A stretch of 16,886 bases of DNA. It comes from an uncultured Clostridia bacterium. GTDB lineage: Bacteria > Bacillota > Clostridia > Oscillospirales > CAG-272. The number at the start of each line of letters is the position of its first letter. Within the stretch, counting starts at the first letter, position 1. Shown here piece by piece: positions 7,386-14,480 of this stretch. The notes beneath the pieces are model-generated. The model was not told where the DNA came from, searched no databases, and was given only the letters and a program-made list of their open reading frames with translations. The stretch is from the NCBI GenBank assembly GCA_904502055.1, contig CAJGDZ010000019.1, positions 1 to 16,886 on the forward strand, in the 5' to 3' direction. Both the position numbers and the translations under genes were made by a program.

Positions 7386-8684
7386 TTACTCCTCCCCACT
7401 CTGATTGCTTTCCACCACGGCGGAAAGCCCGATCTCACGAAGAACGGCATAAAAATGACGCTCCAGCTCCGCGTCACGGATGTTGCGGATAAAATTGACG
7501 TACACCGTGTCCCCATAGGACAGCATACCGCAGTTGTACGGTGCCGCCGCCTGCACGCCGAGAATAAAGTCCATACGCTCCACGTAAGGGCGCATCTCCT
7601 CGGGCAGCTTCACAAGGCCGAGATTGGATAGCGTGAGGCAGGACTTGCGCTCACCCACGCTGTCAAAAATGGCCTTCATCACCAGATTTTTGATGGGAAG
7701 CGGCACAAGGCGCACAAACGGATTGCGCTCGTCGTTGACGTTGGTGGCGATCAGCTTGCTCATAAACTTGGGCGTGACCTCCTCGCCCATCTTGCTTTGG
7801 ATGACACGGAAGATCTCCTTTAGCGTATAGTCTCCCAGCCTCGGGTCAAGCTCGGGCGTGGTATACAGAACGAAATTACGAAGCGACTTGCTCGGAAACA
7901 GCGAACGCAGATTGACCGGGATCAGCACCTTGACGGGCTTTCGGCGGAACACGCTTGGCACCCTGTCCTTCTGCATATTCAAAAGTGCCTTCATCAGAAC
8001 CGCCGTAAGAAGCACCGTCACGGTGACCTTGTTCTCGCGTGCGATCTCCATCGCCCGATCCACGGGCAATCGGAAGCAGGTCAGATGCAAAAAGCCGTCC
8101 GGGCGCGCCTCTCCCGTAAGGTGCCACGCGGTGCTCGCCTTACGGCTGACGGGAACGGGGCCCGCGTATTTGAGATTGCTGTCCTCCAGCTCCTCCTCAG
8201 AGGGGCTCTCGGTGCGGTCGAGAATGCCGCACTCGCACGGGATGCGTATGCCGTGCTTTCGCTCCAGATACTCGGCGGTCAGCGTTTTGAGAAAGACCAG
8301 CGCGCCGTTGCCGTCGGTCAGCGAGTGGAAAAATTCCACCGCAATACGTCTGCCATAGACCAGCACGCGAAGCGCGCAGGTGCGCATTTCCCTACCGCTC
8401 ATATACACCAGCGGATAGCTCTGCTCCTGTCGGATCTCGGGCGGCGTGTCCAGCTGTTGAAGATAATACCAGAAAAGACCGCGACGGAGACGCGCGGCGA
8501 TCGAAGGAAAGCGCTTGACCGTAACGGCAAGTGCCGAGCGCAGAACGTCCACGTCGATCTCCTCGCCAAGCGTTACCGACTGGCGGAACACGTTGCTCCA
8601 GTTTCGCCGTCTGGCGGCCGGATAGATCTTGGCCGAGTTGTCCAGACGCAGCCAGCTGAGCACCCGTTTTTTCTTTTTGGCCAT
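7386..8684 (-). CDS. Acyltransferase of the condensation/WS-DGAT/alcohol acetyltransferase superfamily
   Basis: The 432-residue cytoplasmic protein has the HxxxDG catalytic motif of CoA-dependent acyltransferases: H120-S-L-T-D124-G125 in FFHSLTDGNG. The His acts as base in transfer of an acyl group from CoA to a hydroxyl or amine. The start (RLDNSAKIYPAARRRNWSNVFR-type segment near residues 13-33) and the later segment LIPVNLRSLFPSKSLRNF (about 254-271) fit the bacterial 'alcohol acetyltransferase' group. ATG 8684 was chosen over upstream starts because GGAGGG lies 6 bases before it and a promoter lies just upstream. It is the first gene of a three-gene operon with a zinc-ribbon membrane protein and a MATE exporter. 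The substrate is unknown. Confidence 0.85.
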   Translation of the reverse strand: MAKKKKRVLSWLRLDNSAKIYPAARRRNWSNVFRQSVTLGEEIDVDVLRSALAVTVKRFPSIAARLRRGLFWYYLQQLDTPPEIRQEQSYPLVYMSGREMRTCALRVLVYGRRIAVEFFHSLTDGNGALVFLKTLTAEYLERKHGIRIPCECGILDRTESPSEEELEDSNLKYAGPVPVSRKASTAWHLTGEARPDGFLHLTCFRLPVDRAMEIARENKVTVTVLLTAVLMKALLNMQKDRVPSVFRRKPVKVLIPVNLRSLFPSKSLRNFVLYTTPELDPRLGDYTLKEIFRVIQSKMGEEVTPKFMSKLIATNVNDERNPFVRLVPLPIKNLVMKAIFDSVGERKSCLTLSNLGLVKLPEEMRPYVERMDFILGVQAAAPYNCGMLSYGDTVYVNFIRNIRDAELERHFYAVLREIGLSAVVESNQSGEE

Positions 8685-8714
8685 ATCGCGCCCTCCCTTC
8701 CCAAAAGATAGTTT

Positions 8715-8743
8715 AGTATACCATTTTTTTGCCCAAAATGCAA
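8715..8743 (-). promoter_or_regulatory. Sigma-A promoter of the acyltransferase-MATE operon
   Basis: Minus-strand TTGCAT (8743-8738), a 17-base spacer and TATACT (8720-8715). It lies between the terminator of the preceding operon and the acyltransferase start, 30 bases before ATG 8684. Confidence 0.75.
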
Positions 8744-8763
8744 CCGTTTTCCCCGATTTCATA

Positions 8764-8791
8764 AAAAAAGAAGGCAAAAGCCTTCTTTTTT
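8764..8791 (-). terminator. Terminator of the corrinoid methyltransferase operon
   Basis: A 12-bp stem with GC core GAAGGC/GCCTTC and an AAAA/TTTT loop ends in a T-run on both strands. It follows the TAA of the DUF2284 gene by 6 bases and separates this operon from the acyltransferase operon. Confidence 0.88.
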
Positions 8792-8797
8792 ATTGCT

Positions 8798-9349
8798 TTA
8801 ATCAAACAGAACCGCGCCGAAATACGTAACGGTGTTTTGCCCGTTTATGTACTTCATACCCGCGCTCTTTGCCAGCGCCGAAACGTTGATACCGTAAACC
8901 TCAAGCGAGGCCATGGCCTTGTCGGGAAAGCGGCAGGGCTCGCCGCTCTGCTTGGCGCAGGGCTTGCATACACCGCAACCGCCCGCACCCAGATGCAGCA
9001 CCCTCTTTATGCCCTTTTCCGCGAAAAGCGGTCTGAGGCTCTGCGCCAAGGGGTAGGTGCGCTTTTTGGCCTCGGTCATTCCCTCAAAGTCAAAGCTGTC
9101 CTCCAGCTCACTCACCGTCTGATAGACCAGCGCGTAGCGGTAGCTCTTGACCGACGCCATCAGCGCCTCCGCGTCCCCCACGTCGGGCGGACACATATAG
9201 CATTTGCCGTACATACCGCAGGCGTTGGCGGCGCACATATCGCGAAAAATGCGATCGGTCTCAATGCTCTTCGCCTCAATGACCGCCGCCTTGAACGCGC
9301 CGCGCGCCAGCACCTCGTCCACAAGCTCCGCAAACGCCTTATTTTCCAT
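8798..9349 (-). CDS. DUF2284 eight-cysteine metal-binding protein
   Basis: The 183-residue protein has two clusters of four cysteines: C39, C44, C50, C53 (the last in YMCPP) and C125, C128, C131, C139 (GGCGVCKPC...PCRFP). This pattern and the CPP and RFP landmarks match DUF2284, a family of predicted metal-binding proteins. Two iron-sulfur clusters are plausible. ATG 9349 has GGAGGA 5 bases upstream; that site lies inside the end of the preceding methyltransferase gene, which it overlaps by 11 bases, so translation is coupled. It is the last gene of a corrinoid methyltransferase operon that has no RamA-type reductive activator. A role in reducing the corrinoid is a tempting inference without direct support. 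Alternatives are a general electron carrier or an unrelated chaperone-like role. Confidence 0.85.
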   Translation of the reverse strand: MENKAFAELVDEVLARGAFKAAVIEAKSIETDRIFRDMCAANACGMYGKCYMCPPDVGDAEALMASVKSYRYALVYQTVSELEDSFDFEGMTEAKKRTYPLAQSLRPLFAEKGIKRVLHLGAGGCGVCKPCAKQSGEPCRFPDKAMASLEVYGINVSALAKSAGMKYINGQNTVTYFGAVLFD

Positions 9350-10355
9350 AGAATTCCTCCGACGCCGCAAAGAAGGCGTCAATGTTTTCCCACGGTGTCA
9401 TCGGTGGAATGTCACAGCCCGAGGAAAGCACAAAATTGGGATATTTCGCGCACCGCTCCAAAAGAGCGAGTGTCTCTTCCCTCACAAGCTCGGGCGTGCC
9501 CATACGGAGAACGCCGGCAGGGTCGATGTTGCCCATCACCACAGTGTCCGTGGGGACCTTCGGGATGATATCCCGCTCCATATCCATCGCGTTGCCGAAA
9601 TGGTAGGCCGCACAGCCCGTGGTCAGAATGGAGTCCAGCATCTTGGGCGCATTGTCGCCACAGTTGTGGTAAACAACCGCAAATCCGTCGTCCTGCACCG
9701 CCATGGCGATCCTTTTGACGTAGGGCGAGGAAAACTCCTCCTCAAGCGAGGGGGAAAGCAGACCCGCCACCGGCTCTGCCATCACGATGCCGTGGGCGCC
9801 CACCGCCTTGTACGCCTTCGCGTACTCGATCAGAAACGCCGTCACCTTTTCCAGCACCGTGTGTACCATATCGGGATCATCGTAGCAGTCCATCATAATT
9901 TCGGACACGTCCAACAGGCGCGCCGCCAGCGAGAACGGACCGATCATGCCCGCCAAGACCGGGCGGTCGGTAATGCTCTGTACCGCCTTGCCGATGGCGT
10001 CAATGTAGATCTGCGTGCGCCCGCTTCCGATGGGGGGCACCTCAAGTGCCTCCGCCTCGTCCATATCCGAGATCAGCCTTCCCTTGACCGTCGGCACCTC
10101 GTCATCCGACACCACCACCGTGGCGCCAAAGCACTCGGCCTCGACCGAAAGGTCCATAAAGCTGACAGCTGCCGCCGCCCTTGTGCGGTCGGCCACCGCC
10201 TTCATTCCCTTTGCCTGAAGCGCGCTGTCCGAGATCAGATCGCGAACCGTGATGCCAAGAAGGCTGACACACGGAAAGGAAAGCACGGGAATCGGCTTTT
10301 TTGCGCCCGCCTCGCCAAGCGAGGCGATCCATTGTTTCATATTGTAGCCTGACAT
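9339..10355 (-). CDS. MtaA-like corrinoid methyltransferase (URO-D family)
   Basis: The 338-residue protein belongs to the uroporphyrinogen decarboxylase fold family. It carries the zinc motif of methylcobamide:thiol methyltransferases such as MtaA/MtbA: H230-x-C232 (VYHNCGDN) and a distal C314 (SSGCDIPP). Such enzymes use zinc to activate a thiol that accepts the methyl group from a corrinoid protein. Other landmarks are GPFSLAARL (about 139-147) and MGNIDPAGVL (274-283). ATG 10355 begins one base after the TGA of the previous gene and has GGAG 9 bases upstream. A longer start at 10370 is possible but has no ribosome binding site. Because bacteria of this kind are not known to make coenzyme M, the natural acceptor is unclear. 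It overlaps the DUF2284 gene downstream. True heme biosynthesis is unlikely given the zinc motif and context. Confidence 0.88.
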   Translation of the reverse strand: MSGYNMKQWIASLGEAGAKKPIPVLSFPCVSLLGITVRDLISDSALQAKGMKAVADRTRAAAAVSFMDLSVEAECFGATVVVSDDEVPTVKGRLISDMDEAEALEVPPIGSGRTQIYIDAIGKAVQSITDRPVLAGMIGPFSLAARLLDVSEIMMDCYDDPDMVHTVLEKVTAFLIEYAKAYKAVGAHGIVMAEPVAGLLSPSLEEEFSSPYVKRIAMAVQDDGFAVVYHNCGDNAPKMLDSILTTGCAAYHFGNAMDMERDIIPKVPTDTVVMGNIDPAGVLRMGTPELVREETLALLERCAKYPNFVLSSGCDIPPMTPWENIDAFFAASEEFYGK

Positions 10356-10356
10356 A

Positions 10357-11583
10357 TCATACTTCTCCATAATACTTATCCAGCACGTCGCTCACCGTCT
10401 GCGCCCACTCGATGAGGTTTTCGGGGCGATGCGCAACGGTGCTGATATCCTTGAGCACGTAATCATACGGGCAACCGTATTTGATACAGGTCTTGACCGT
10501 GTCCTCGATCTCCCCTCGGACGACCTCGACATCGGTCTTGATGGCCACGTAAGCGGGGTTGGGCTTACGTGCCAGCACGTAGTCGCCGCGAATCTGCTCG
10601 GCGCACTTTTCCACGTTTGCCCAAGGTGAGCAACCGATCTTTCTGAGATTGGGGATGGCTCGGATGACCTCGATCTTGTCATCCAGCGGCTCACAGCAGC
10701 CGTAATAGGTATAGGCGAAGCGCTTTGCCACCGACTGAAGGTAATCGATCTCAAATTCCTTGAACATATCTGGCGAGATGATGCCGAAGGACTGCGCCAT
10801 ACTGCGGCACCACGTTGCCTTAAGACCGCTCTCCGCAAGCCCCGATACCGCACCGGGGGTACAGTGAAGCGTGGCCGTAAGATCCACGTCCAGATTCTTT
10901 TCCACAAAATCCAGACGGGCATGCTCCGCCGCGGTGTAGAACTCCATAATCTTATGAAGATACTCGGGGCGGTCGTACAGATCGATCATAATGGGCTCCA
11001 CGCCGCGAAGACGGGCGATCCGATCCCAAGGGGCGTAATACAAATATCCAAAGCCGTACTGACGGATGGGAATGGAGTCACCGAGCAGCTCGGTATACAT
11101 CTCCATTTTCTGCGCGTCCTTTTCGGGACGAAGCGAGAATTCGGGAAGGTGCATTTGCTCAAGCACCGATTCGTCCTCAAGAACGTCCTCATACTCGTGC
11201 GAAACGATGTTGTTGGTACTGTCGGTGCGTTTGATCTCTTCCTTCGCATCCACGCCAATGCCGGTGGAAACCACCGTGCGAGGCACGCGGAAGAAGGGCT
11301 CAAAGAGGTTATCCGCCTTAAAATGCTTCATGTAGAACAGCGCCTTGCGGAAGAAAAATTCCACGCCGCGCGTAAAATCGGTCTCGCAAACGCAGGTCAG
11401 CTCGCCGTCAATATCCATCTGATACCACGGGATCTCGTCGAGGATCACGGGGGGTCTACCCGGCTTCAGGTCGTTGGTATCCTTGAATCTTTGAAACATT
11501 TTGATCTGCTTTTCCGTGGTGACCAGCGCCATATACTGCTTTGCCAGCTCTCTGACAATTTGCTTATCCTTTTCTGAAATCAT
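10357..11583 (-). CDS. URO-D family protein with a CCE motif, putative methyltransferase
   Basis: The 408-residue protein is a divergent member of the uroporphyrinogen decarboxylase superfamily, longer than MtaA by an N-terminal segment. At the position where MtaA has H-x-C it has YYGCCEPLDDK (C296, C297, E298). A C-terminal segment ARKPNPAYVA (about 338-347) is also characteristic of this branch. The Cys-Cys-Glu group could bind a metal in a different geometry. ATG 11583 has GGAG 6 bases upstream. The gene lies 14 bases after the previous URO-D gene, and the MtaA-like gene starts one base after its stop, so the three are cotranscribed. It may demethylate the substrate and load the corrinoid protein (inferred). 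I do not know a characterised member with a proven reaction. Confidence 0.85.
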   Translation of the reverse strand: MISEKDKQIVRELAKQYMALVTTEKQIKMFQRFKDTNDLKPGRPPVILDEIPWYQMDIDGELTCVCETDFTRGVEFFFRKALFYMKHFKADNLFEPFFRVPRTVVSTGIGVDAKEEIKRTDSTNNIVSHEYEDVLEDESVLEQMHLPEFSLRPEKDAQKMEMYTELLGDSIPIRQYGFGYLYYAPWDRIARLRGVEPIMIDLYDRPEYLHKIMEFYTAAEHARLDFVEKNLDVDLTATLHCTPGAVSGLAESGLKATWCRSMAQSFGIISPDMFKEFEIDYLQSVAKRFAYTYYGCCEPLDDKIEVIRAIPNLRKIGCSPWANVEKCAEQIRGDYVLARKPNPAYVAIKTDVEVVRGEIEDTVKTCIKYGCPYDYVLKDISTVAHRPENLIEWAQTVSDVLDKYYGEV

Positions 11584-11597
11584 AATAAACTCCTTTT

Positions 11598-12719
11598 TTA
11601 AATGCGGATCTTCTTAATCTCTTCCGCATAATACTGAACCAGCTCAAACTTAGAGCCGGGCATAATACGATGGTCGGGACACGGAATAAAGCCGCCCATA
11701 TCGATCAGACGCTTCAGTCGCTCGATCTCGGCATCCACTGCCGCCTTGTCCTTGCGGAACGCGATCTTGTCCATCGCGCCAACGCCGAGGATCTTCTCGC
11801 CGTATTTCTTACGCGCCGGCTCAAACTGATCGCCCCAAGTGCCGATCTCGATCGGGAACAGCACGTTCACACCGTTTTCAAGCCACGTGGGGATCAGCTT
11901 CTCGGTCACGCCGTCGCAGTCCAGAGAAATGATGTCGATGCCGTATTTATGGCAAAGCTCGTTTCTCTTTTTATAGTGCTTCGCGCACAGCTCGTCAAAA
12001 ATCTCGGGAGAAAGCAGAGGGCCGTTCTTGAAGCAAACGTCCTCCCAATAGTGTGCAAAATCAAACTTCGCGCCGGTGGCCAATGCCGCCTCGGCACACT
12101 GATACTGCATATCGGCATAGGTATCCACAATGTCGGCAAACAGATCCTCGTCCTCGTCGTAAAGGAGGAAGCTCATGCCCATCACGGTAACGTAGTCGCG
12201 GATGTGACCGAGAACGCTTCCGACGTGAAGACCCACGGGGACCTCCATATCTCTGGTCTCGTTGAAGTTCTTGAAAAATTCAAGATTCACGCGCTCGGGC
12301 GAAAACTGCATCTTGGGCTTAAAAAGCGTTTCGAAGGCTTCTCTGTCCTTCAGAAGATAGTCATCCTCCGAGGGGATCGAAACGATGCCGGGCTTTACCT
12401 TTTCAATGACTCCGTTGCCGGTCAGCATACGGCGCGAGCCGTCGGGAAGCTCCTCAAGCACCTTCGGTTCAAAACGAGGGAAAAGACCGTGATTCGTTGC
12501 CACTGTGTTGTACCAGTTGCAATCCCAACCGATGATCTTATCCAGCTCTCGCTGCCCCTCCGAGCCGTCTCTGCGGGCGGCAAGAGCCACCTCCTTGGAA
12601 ATATGTCCTTGATCGGCCCATTCATACAGACATTCGTTCCAATAACCGAAATGCACGGCGGGCATACGGTCAACGTCTTTATAGTGCAGAATGTTTAAAC
12701 AACGCTCTCTGGTCGTCAT
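11598..12719 (-). CDS. URO-D family protein, putative corrinoid-dependent methyltransferase
   Basis: The 373-residue protein starts with the typical family opening TTRERCLNILHYKDVDRMPA. Its fold family is uroporphyrinogen decarboxylase, but the classical zinc motif is altered: where H-x-C is expected it has SLDCDG (D267, C268, D269), and the distal site reads IPCPDHRIMPG (C347, D349, H350). ATG 12719 was chosen because it matches this opening; a GTG directly before it (12722) is also possible, with AGG 6 bases upstream of that GTG. It directly follows the AraC-corrinoid gene (48-base gap). As part of a corrinoid operon it probably moves a methyl group to or from the corrinoid protein. The substrate is unknown. 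Confidence 0.86.
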   Translation of the reverse strand: MTTRERCLNILHYKDVDRMPAVHFGYWNECLYEWADQGHISKEVALAARRDGSEGQRELDKIIGWDCNWYNTVATNHGLFPRFEPKVLEELPDGSRRMLTGNGVIEKVKPGIVSIPSEDDYLLKDREAFETLFKPKMQFSPERVNLEFFKNFNETRDMEVPVGLHVGSVLGHIRDYVTVMGMSFLLYDEDEDLFADIVDTYADMQYQCAEAALATGAKFDFAHYWEDVCFKNGPLLSPEIFDELCAKHYKKRNELCHKYGIDIISLDCDGVTEKLIPTWLENGVNVLFPIEIGTWGDQFEPARKKYGEKILGVGAMDKIAFRKDKAAVDAEIERLKRLIDMGGFIPCPDHRIMPGSKFELVQYYAEEIKKIRI

Positions 12720-12770
12720 CACAGAATACCTATTCCTTTCAACATCTCAATTTAGCGACTCGGAAACAAA

Positions 12771-13403
12771 TTACTTGCAAAAAGCAACGGCCGCGTCTGC
12801 CGCGCTGGCCGCATCCGCCGTATAGCCGTCCGCGCCAATCTGCTGACGGAAGCTCTCGCTTACCGGCGCACCGCCGATCATGATCTTCACCTTGTCGCGG
12901 ATTCCGGCCGCCTCAGCCGCCTTGACTACGTCGGCCATCACGCCCATCGTGGTGGTGAGAAGCGCGGAGCAGCAGATGACCTGGCAGTTCTGCTCAATGG
13001 CAGTCTGCACAAAGGTCTCGGGCGCCACGTCGGTGCCAAGGTCGATAACCTCAAGTCCCTTGCCCTCCATCATCATCTTGACGAGGTTCTTACCGATATC
13101 GTGAAGGTCGCCCTGCACCGTGCCGATGCACACCTTACCCACTGCCTCGACGCCGTTTGCGACAAGGTAGGGCTTCAGAACCTGCACGCCCATATTCATC
13201 GCGCGCGCCGCCACAAGCACCTCGGGCACGTACACCTCGTTGTTCTTGAACTTCTCGCCAATGATGCTCATACCGTCCAGAAGTCCCTCATTGAGGATCT
13301 GCTCGGGATTGGAGCCCTCGTCGATAGCCTTTTGAACCATCTCCTTCACAATCTTGGCCTTACCCTTCTGCAAATTCTCCGAAATCTCACTTAAAATAAC
13401 CAT
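12771..13403 (-). CDS. Corrinoid protein from the internal start (MtaC/MtbC-like)
   Basis: Starting at the internal ATG 13403 the product is 210 residues, the normal length of a free-standing methyltransferase corrinoid protein. Residues 1-85 form the helical cap domain (LLDGMSIIGEKFKNNEVYVPEVLVAARAM is split over about 41-69). Residues 88-210 form the B12-binding Rossmann domain: D99-L-H101-D-I-G104 (DxHxxG, His being the lower cobalt ligand), S146-A-L-L, and GGAP (177-180). It carries the methyl group on cobalt between the methyltransferases encoded downstream. The start is supported by GAGAGGA 7 bases upstream. It is in the same frame as the AraC gene with no stop between, so it is both the C-terminal domain of the fusion and a probable separate product. 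Confidence 0.7.
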   Translation of the reverse strand: MVILSEISENLQKGKAKIVKEMVQKAIDEGSNPEQILNEGLLDGMSIIGEKFKNNEVYVPEVLVAARAMNMGVQVLKPYLVANGVEAVGKVCIGTVQGDLHDIGKNLVKMMMEGKGLEVIDLGTDVAPETFVQTAIEQNCQVICCSALLTTTMGVMADVVKAAEAAGIRDKVKIMIGGAPVSESFRQQIGADGYTADAASAADAAVAFCK

Positions 13404-14309
13404 AATTTTTTCCTCTCTTTTTGTTGCTTTTTTATCCATCGCCGCGTCAAGTGCGGGTTGTTTCACCTTTTGACGGTACTCATTGGGCGTCATCCCCATA
13501 CGGGCACCGAAGTTTTTGTAGAACGAGGGCAGATCGCGCAGACCGCAGGCCCTCACGATGTCCTCCACGTTGAGGTCACTCTCGCGGAGAAGCTCGCACG
13601 CGCGACTCAGGCGCACCTCGCGCAGATGGTCTGCAAACCGCTTGCCCGTAAGCCTTGCAAAAATGCGGCTCAGATGTGCCGCGCTCACACCGAAGGTGTC
13701 GGCGATCGAACGGAGCGTAAGCCCGGCGTCCGTGCAGTTGCTTTGCACCATTCGCATAGCCGTCAGCACGAGATTCCACTCGCTCGGTGAGACCGGGGAG
13801 CTGTTTTTGATGGAGCTGTCGATGTACCGCGCCACGTGGATGAGAAGCAAGGAAAGATTGCTGTAGACCGCATCCTGCCAGGCCTTGCCCCTGTCCCTCA
13901 GTTCCTCCTCGATGGCGTCGTAAAGCGCGCTGACCCGCTCGGTCATCGCGCGGTTCATCATGGCGTACGCCGTGACCGATCCGTCCTGAAACAGACCAAA
14001 GCAGCCGCGCATTGCCTCGTCATTCTCGCGCAGCCCCTCCGAAGAAAGGCTCAGCCGCCTTACGGTGAGTCCGTCCCCCCTGCTTTCCAAAAAATAGCGG
14101 TGAGGAATGCCGGGCGGTGTCACAAACATGTCTCCCGCCTTACACGGAATGGCTTGACCGAGCACCAAATGAATGCCGCTTCCCACCAGAATCATATCGA
14201 TCTCCATGGCATCGTGTACTCCCAGCTCCAGCCACGCGCGCTCGGCATCGTACACCCGCTCGCACGAAAAGCTATCATGCCCGATATTCCACGGTCGGAT
14301 CTCGCTCAT
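12771..14309 (-). CDS. AraC-family regulator fused in frame to a corrinoid protein
   Basis: One uninterrupted 512-residue frame. Residues about 1-100 form a cupin-like sensor domain (the segment GDMFVTPPGIPHRYF is typical of AraC N-terminal domains). Residues about 182-280 form an AraC/XylS DNA-binding domain with two helix-turn-helix units (LRSIADTFGVSAAHLSRIF and VEDIVRACGLRDLPSFYKNF) and the end motif MTPNEYRQ. A 22-residue charged linker (281-302) leads into a complete corrinoid protein (303-512) with the B12-binding motif DLHDIG. ATG 14309 was chosen for AGGAG 7 bases upstream and a good promoter behind it. It leads the methyltransferase operon and faces a divergent operon, so it is likely the local activator. 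The linker DNA contains a second ribosome binding site and start, so separate corrinoid protein is probably also made. The alternative is that an ancestral stop codon was lost and the fused form is incidental. Confidence 0.8.
   Translation of the reverse strand: MSEIRPWNIGHDSFSCERVYDAERAWLELGVHDAMEIDMILVGSGIHLVLGQAIPCKAGDMFVTPPGIPHRYFLESRGDGLTVRRLSLSSEGLRENDEAMRGCFGLFQDGSVTAYAMMNRAMTERVSALYDAIEEELRDRGKAWQDAVYSNLSLLLIHVARYIDSSIKNSSPVSPSEWNLVLTAMRMVQSNCTDAGLTLRSIADTFGVSAAHLSRIFARLTGKRFADHLREVRLSRACELLRESDLNVEDIVRACGLRDLPSFYKNFGARMGMTPNEYRQKVKQPALDAAMDKKATKREEKIMVILSEISENLQKGKAKIVKEMVQKAIDEGSNPEQILNEGLLDGMSIIGEKFKNNEVYVPEVLVAARAMNMGVQVLKPYLVANGVEAVGKVCIGTVQGDLHDIGKNLVKMMMEGKGLEVIDLGTDVAPETFVQTAIEQNCQVICCSALLTTTMGVMADVVKAAEAAGIRDKVKIMIGGAPVSESFRQQIGADGYTADAASAADAAVAFCK
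13411..13417 (-). promoter_or_regulatory. Internal ribosome binding site for the corrinoid protein
   Basis: GAGAGGA on the minus strand stands 7 bases before ATG 13403, inside the linker-coding region of the fused gene. The surrounding A-rich DNA looks like a translation initiation region, not like the GC-rich coding DNA on either side. It decides whether corrinoid protein is made separately. Confidence 0.65.
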
Positions 14310-14340
14310 TTTCTCACTCCTCTCCACCGTACTCGTTTTT

Positions 14341-14369
14341 ATTATACCGATTTTTTTGTCCGTTGTAAA
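14341..14369 (-). promoter_or_regulatory. Sigma-A promoter of the AraC-corrinoid operon
   Basis: Minus-strand TTTACA (14369-14364), a 17-base spacer and a perfect TATAAT (14346-14341), 31 bases before ATG 14309. It is strong enough to work without an activator, which suits a regulator that must be present at a basal level. Confidence 0.78.
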
Positions 14370-14375
14370 TATGGT

Positions 14376-14425
14376 AAACTTGCTTTTTTTCGTTTCCCTG
14401 CAACAAAACCCTATAAAAAACTTGC
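14376..14425. repeat. Candidate AraC operator: AAACTTGC direct repeats
   Basis: The 8-mer AAACTTGC occurs at 14376-14383 and again at 14418-14425, a period of 42 bases (four helical turns). The first copy lies 6 bases behind the -35 box of the AraC promoter. The second overlaps the -35 box of the divergent promoter. AraC proteins typically bind direct repeats near -35 boxes, but two 8-mers could also match by chance in this A/T-rich spacer. Confidence 0.35.
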
Positions 14426-14450
14426 ATTCCACCCAAAAATGTGTTAAAAT
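14422..14450 (+). promoter_or_regulatory. Sigma-A promoter of the amidohydrolase-MBL operon
   Basis: TTGCAT (14422-14427), a 17-base spacer and TAAAAT (14445-14450), 30 bases before ATG 14481. It is divergent from the AraC promoter, with 52 bases between the two -35 boxes. Confidence 0.72.
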
Positions 14451-14480
14451 GAAGCCAACAAAATGCGAAGGAGAAAAAGT

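Noticed and set aside
9204..10352. Plus-strand frames of 200-380 codons across the methyltransferase operon (also at 11670-12698)
   Set aside because: Their His/Arg/Leu-rich translations are typical antisense products of GC-rich genes, with no ribosome binding sites or recognisable motifs.
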